This document shows positions 58,201 through 62,214 of a stretch of DNA of 62,214 bases, in pieces. The DNA is from Micractinium sp. NFX-FRZ. Lineage: Eukaryota > Chlorophyta > Trebouxiophyceae > Chlorellales > Chlorellaceae. The stretch lies in contig JAPTJF010000381.1 of NCBI GenBank assembly GCA_029339195.1, positions 1 through 62,214 of the forward strand, in the 5' to 3' direction. Position 1 is the stretch's first letter. Each line of letters starts with the position of its first letter. Under the pieces are notes generated by a model, which was not told where the DNA came from, ran no database searches, and worked only from the letters and a program-made list of their open reading frames with translations. A program made the translations under genes and the position numbers.

Positions 58201-60960
58201 TCCGGGGATGTGGACCTCGAAAGTGACGGTGGGAGCGGGAGGGGGCGGCGGCGGCCTGGGCGGCGGCGGGGAGGGCCTGGGGGGCCTGGGCGGCGGTGAC
58301 GGCGGCGGCGGGGAGGGGGAAGGCGGAGGAGGATAGGGGGAAGGTGGTGGCGGGGAGGGCCTGGGAGGTTTGGGGGGACGAGGCGGCCTTGGGGGCCGGG
58401 GGCTGGGTGGAGGCGAGGGCGAGGGAGGCGGCGGAGAGGGTGAGGGGGGCGGAGGGGAGGGCTTGGGTGGCGGTGGGGAGGGCTTGGGGGGAGGCGGGGA
58501 AGGCTTGGGCGGGAGAGGCGGGCGAGGGGAGGGCGGGGGGGATGGAGGAGGTGGCGAGGGTGGCGGTGGGGAGGGCGAGGGAGGTTTGGGAGGTTTGGGG
58601 GGAGAGGGGCTGGGGGGAGGAGAGGGTGAGGGCGGGCGAGGAGGAGGGGAGGGAGGTGGCGGAGACGGCGAGGGTGGGGGAGGCGATGGAGAGGGCGGAG
58701 GAGGAGAGGGAGAGGGCGGTGGCGGCGAAGGGGAGGGGGGCGGTGGTGGCGAGGGGGAGGGTGGAGGGGGCGAAGGAGAGGGCGGTGGCGGCGAGGGGGA
58801 TGGGGGCGGCGGGGAGGGAGAGGGCGGCGGGGGAGAAGGGGGCAGCGGCGGCGGCGACGGAGGCCTGGGCGGGCTGGGAGGCCGAGGGCTGGGCGGCGGC
58901 CGTGGCGAGGGTGGGCTAGGGGGCGGTGAGGGCGGCGGAGGGGAGGGAGAGGGCGGTGGAGGCGAGGGGGAAGGGGGTGAGGGCGGGCTGGGCGGCTGCG
59001 GAGGTGACGGGCTGGGAGGCGGGGGCGCCGGCACGGCTGTGATCTCCCACACAGTCAGCGCCCAAGCATCATCCACATCCCACAGCCCCAGCCGTGAAAA
59101 TTCGCAGTCCTCAGCCGTACTGGCGTTCAGCGCACCCAGGTACTGGTTTGTGCAGGTGTCGCGCTCCTGCACAGCCGGGTCAGCACAGCGCAAGGCAGGC
59201 GGGTGGTCAGCGCGGCGGTGACACGAGGAGCAGGCGGCACCGTTTGGGGGCTTGAGTTTGCACGTCTGGTCTGCCTGTCATGGGGCCTGCATCCGCATCA
59301 TAGCAGGCGGGAGCCTGCCTGGCTGCTGCCTGGCTGCCGAGCGTGCGCTGCGCCAGCTGGGCGCTGCTTGCAGCGCATGCTCGCATGCCCTGCCAGGTGG
59401 CCAGACGCCACACCTGCTGCTGCTGGCTCTCACCCCCTCTTGGCCACCCCGCCACCAATGCCACTGTCCGGTTGCAACAGCGGTGCCCACTTACAACGTT
59501 CCTGAGGCGAAAGTGGTTCCTGCCCGTGCCGGCGGGCTCCAGCACCCACTGCCCGTACACGCCCGCCCAGGCGAATCTGTTGCTGCACTGCCCCACAGAG
59601 AGGAAGCCGTCGCATTTGCCAATCTCGCGATTGTGGGCCTGCAGTGTTTCAGAAGGGCGTGGCACGTCAACAGTGAACAAGTGGTAGGTTGGGGCACAAA
59701 GCATTGCTGCACTACGAGAAGCCGTGGCACGTGCCAGCCAGGCGGAAGCGCGCCTGCAGCGGTGGGGAATCTTAGAAGGGCTCCTCATTTGTCAACAGAC
59801 TGCATCCACTCCAGCCCATCCCGTGCCCACGCACACAACAGTGCACTCACATGCCGCTGTTCATTCACTCATGGCAAGCTGCACCAGCACAGTCACTGAG
59901 CTCATTACTGCCCGCTCATGCCTGTTTCCATCGGCAAGGCACACCCGTGACACACCCCAGTGTGGCGCACTTACCGAGAGCGTCACCGGCACCCCCACGA
60001 GGCTGAGGCCGTCGCTGATGAGACCGCTGGCCTCCACCCGCCACTGGGCGGCCGGGCCTGCCAGCTGCGGCAACAGGTCTAGGGATTTGGTGCCGCTGCA
60101 AAGCACAGCAGCACATAGGGCACGGCGGAAGGGCAGGCTTAGGTGGTGCTTCCTTGCAACACGGCGGGTGGCATGGGCCGCCCACAAGGCGGGGGGGCGC
60201 AGTCTAGCCCGGCGCAAGTGGCAGGCTCAGGCGTGGCCTGCCCGGGAACGAAACAGGTGAGCAAGATAGCACGGTTTGGGCTCTGCCTGCCCGCCTGCCT
60301 CCCAAAGCCAGGGGCAGAGCCCCACACAGCACCTGCTGGCATTGCGGTGCGCCCACTCACCCGCATGCAGAGGCTCGCAGCAACCCTGCAGTGTGCAGCG
60401 CACAGGGCCCAGGTCAGCGGGGCGCAGGGGCCAGGTCAGCAGGCCAGGCCAGCAGGCCAGGTCAGCAGGCCAGGTCGCTGGGTGGGCAGATGCTTGGGTG
60501 GGCAAGCGGGTGGGCATACTGGTGCAGGTGGAGCACAGGGTATGCATGCCAGAGAGGGGGGCAACAGCCACGGTCAACCCTCCAAGCACGGTCCAAGCAG
60601 AGTTCTCTACACGGGACTGACCTCGTGAGGGGCATGCATCACGTCCTATGAGCTCAACAAACTTGAGCCCCGCATTCATGGGCTCCAGTCCAACCCATGT
60701 GTCGTCCCCCTGGGCAGCAGCGACAGCTGAGGGATGGGAGGGAGGGGCGGGCGCAGGGCGGGCACGGTTTAGGGGCAAGCAGGGCCTCCTCCCGGCACAG
60801 ATTGCACACCCAGGCAGCCTGCTGACGCTGAGCAGCGCAGATTCTGCAACGCGCAAGGTGCCACCCACGAGCGGAACAAGCGGTGCTCACTTTCTACGCT
60901 CAGTGACGCTGCCAGCAGGGCAGCGGTGAGCAGCACCCAGCTGCTGCGGCGCCCGCCCAT
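51096..60960 (-). CDS. Secreted Pro-rich wall glycoprotein with three FN3-like modules
   Basis: Twenty-two exons, all phase-consistent, give 1558 aa: 60960-60891, 60726-60622, 60385-60361, 60095-59975, 59638-59495, 59166-57254, 57079-56507, 56295-56236, 55794-55741, 55559-55366, 55196-55099, 54810-54671, 54460-54338, 54194-54156, 53865-53672, 53425-53325, 53082-52943, 52680-52645, 52491-52411, 52213-51990, 51692-51601, 51245-51096. A signal peptide (SSWVLLTAALLAASLS) leads a roughly 180-residue Cys/Trp-rich domain, perhaps beta-trefoil. Next come long (Ser-Pro(n)) runs split by a 200-residue domain at about 58240-57640 (VTFEVHIPGMTVDSF ... VVVTVSVVYSPADVAG). Three modules follow, each with a Cys knot (HFCC, SCCG) plus a fibronectin-III-like fold (PSDVYI ... 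FYATAAND / IFVFAQNQVGES / FYAWAENAVGES), joined by short Pro linkers. Ser-Pro runs are usually hydroxylated and arabinosylated in algal extracellular matrix. Confidence 0.85.
52943..53865 (-). other. FN3-like module 2 (three-exon cassette)
   Basis: Exons 53865-53672, 53425-53325 and 53082-52943. Opening TDCGGHFCCSPLSC, then APSDVYIATQGTNVDF, SITSFRIRLRS, and ending IFVFAQNQVGES ... MPPC. Exon sizes of 194, 101 and 140 nt closely match module 1 (194, 98, 140). Confidence 0.78.
54671..55559 (-). other. FN3-like module 1 (three-exon cassette)
   Basis: Exons 55559-55366, 55196-55099 and 54810-54671. Opening TECSTHFCCAGLGC, then PPSDVYIGVDGTTVNV, DISSFTVTGK, and ending FYATAANDFDDS ... MPQC. The three exons enter and leave in phase 2. 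Confidence 0.78.
56507..57640 (-). repeat. Ser-Pro(n) coding repeat, second block
   Basis: The coding strand is a run of CCN/TCN codons giving SPPPP, PSPPPP and PPRPPSP units. It covers the end of exon 6 and all of exon 7, with an intron (57080-57253) between. The plus strand is correspondingly G-rich. Confidence 0.85.
58240..59035 (-). repeat. Ser-Pro(n) coding repeat, first block
   Basis: About 265 residues built from [13 protein letters not shown] and PPKPP units between the N-terminal Cys/Trp-rich domain and the internal globular domain of the wall glycoprotein, all in one exon. Confidence 0.88.
60405..60485. repeat. Short GGCCAGGTCAGCA tandem repeats
   Basis: Five to six imprecise 10-13 bp units lie in the intron just before the 25-nt exon 3 (60361-60385) of the wall-protein gene. 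Confidence 0.8.
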
Positions 60961-62214
60961 GGCGCCAGCAGCCCGCGCAGCACCGCCCACTTGCAGGGTG
61001 TGAGCCTGCAGGATAGAAGAAGCCTGTTTAGACAAAAAAAAAAACAAACAAAAATGAAGAGCAAGGCTGGTGGGTGCTGGCCGAAGCCAGGAATTGCAGG
61101 CGGCTCTCTGCCGTGGGCGCGGGGCGCGGGCGGCAGCGCTGGCGCCGGCCCTGTGCTCCAGCGGCTCACCAGGCTCGTTGCCCAGTCGGGCTCCGCTTGC
61201 CCTTCCGGGCGAGCTGTTTGAAGGGGCTGCGATCGGCTCGGCCCGCCTTCAAAGTTCGAGTCCCGGCCAACTGCTGCATGGTGACAGAGGGGTGGTTGAG
61301 GGTGAGCACCCCGCCATCTGCCGACCGCTCGAATGCCCACTCTCTGATCTAGTACATTGATCGCGATGCAGCGGCAGCAGGCCGGGAGCGCAGGCAGGCA
61401 TCCAGCGGGCACAAGCCTGCCGGTGCCAGCCCACCGGAGGAAGCAGCGAGTGAGCCGATGTAGGCTAATGCAGCCATGCCATGATCAACGAAGGGCAGCG
61501 GCTGGACCGGTATAGCACTCACACGCGGTGTTGGCAGGAGCAGCTGTCAGAAGGCCTCCGGCGCGGGGACACCAACCCACGCTGTGGCTGGATGGCCACG
61601 GGCTGCAGAACGGTCGTGGGGGCTCGCAGGCGGGCTGCAAGCTTTGAAAAATCGAGCGCCTCGTGGACAGGTGGGCGGCAGCGTACCCAGCATGATGCGT
61701 GCGGCGGCAGATGCTGCGCTGCGCTCCCTTTCACTTCCTTCCTTACACCCACACTCCCGCCCCGGGGACGCTGCCCCTCATTCCTAGCAGCACAATAATC
61801 CCCGCCCTGCTTTCTGAACCTCGCGTCTGCCACCCCACCTGCCAACACCCTGTCCCTCCCCCAAACGCTCCGCCGCTCCGCACTGCACCCAAGCTTCTTC
61901 CAGCTCTGCATGTTCAGAGAAAACGTCGAATGGATGATGCAGGTGAATCTCCCACCTGCCACATCAAGTCATGCGCTGTGTGTGATTCACAGTGAGTTGG
62001 GAGGAACGAGGCCTGCGCACAGCTGCCTCTGCCTGGCACGGTGGCGTGCACAAGCGTGCACCTGCCAGTGCCCCTGGCGTGCAGAGTACTGGCGCTGCCT
62101 CTGAACCAATGCTTGTGTTGTATTTATCACCTGGAATCACCAGTAGATCCGACTGGTTCTCCCGCATTAGTTCCCTACATTGTAAGCCCGGGTTTTCAAA
62201 TTCCCCACCTTGCT
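60961..62214. other. 5' flank of the wall-protein gene, no gene seen
   Basis: Contains the 5' UTR and promoter of the wall-protein gene on the minus strand and perhaps the edge of another gene. Open frames on both strands are short or rely on non-ATG starts and show no motif I recognise. An A10 tract lies near 61035-61045. Confidence 0.45.

Noticed and set aside
58370..59221. Second Gly-rich plus-strand frame
   Set aside because: Again antisense to the Ser-Pro exon, with no independent signal peptide or homology.
61230..61280. tRNA-like GTTCGAGTCCC stretch
   Set aside because: It resembles a T-loop, but the flanking bases cannot form the T-stem and no acceptor or anticodon arm can be drawn around it.
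61475..61962. Possible small genes in the last kilobase
   Set aside because: Frames on both strands are composition-driven, lack splice partners and show no recognisable domain.

Overview
This is a eukaryotic nuclear window from a green alga. The evidence is GC-rich DNA, genes cut into many short exons by introns of about 100-500 bp, plastid-type proteins (Ycf49-like), a plant-type auxin-binding-protein cupin, and a secreted glycoprotein full of Ser-Pro(n) runs of the volvocine/trebouxiophyte wall type. TGTAA, the usual green-algal polyadenylation signal, lies downstream of several genes. A Chlorella-like trebouxiophyte fits best, but that is inference. All gene models are spliced by eye. I kept junctions only where GT/GC-AG sites, reading phase and protein homology agreed, and flag the exceptions.

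Layout. A small unrecognised plastid-type membrane protein (-, 227-817) and a Ycf49/DUF2499 protein (-, 2568-3655) come first. A 33-exon exportin-7 gene follows (+, 3959-15998), divergent from Ycf49 across 303 bp. Convergent to it is an AAAP/SLC38-like amino-acid transporter (-, 16799-20410). Divergent from that is a 1768-aa coiled-coil golgin ending in a GRIP domain (+, 20939-30484), then an unrecognised 213-aa protein (+, 30924-33181) and a SPRING/C12orf49-family Cys-rich secretory-pathway protein (+, 34140-36439). Facing it is a large Gln/Ala-rich protein whose N-terminus looks like a kinesin motor that has lost its P-loop (-, 36662-41950). Next are an ABP1-like cupin (+, 42313-43505), an NCA2/DGS1-family mitochondrial protein (-, 43788-50479), and a 22-exon secreted hydroxyproline-rich protein with three fibronectin-III-like modules (-, 51096-60960). 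The last 1.25 kb has no gene I can support.

The genes do not form one pathway, although several act in the endomembrane system (GRIP golgin, SPRING-like, ABP1-like, secreted wall protein). They lie in divergent and convergent pairs with short shared intergenic spacers.

The most unusual signal cuts across genes. Many introns contain extra, usually decayed copies of the edge of the neighbouring exon, spaced about 70-190 bp (mostly near 100 bp) and including the splice site. The clearest case is a nearly perfect 4-copy, 102-bp array in the exportin-7 gene that stays open in frame. About 11 of the roughly 118 introns I modelled start with GC instead of GT. The wall-protein gene is assembled from exon cassettes that all begin and end in phase 2.
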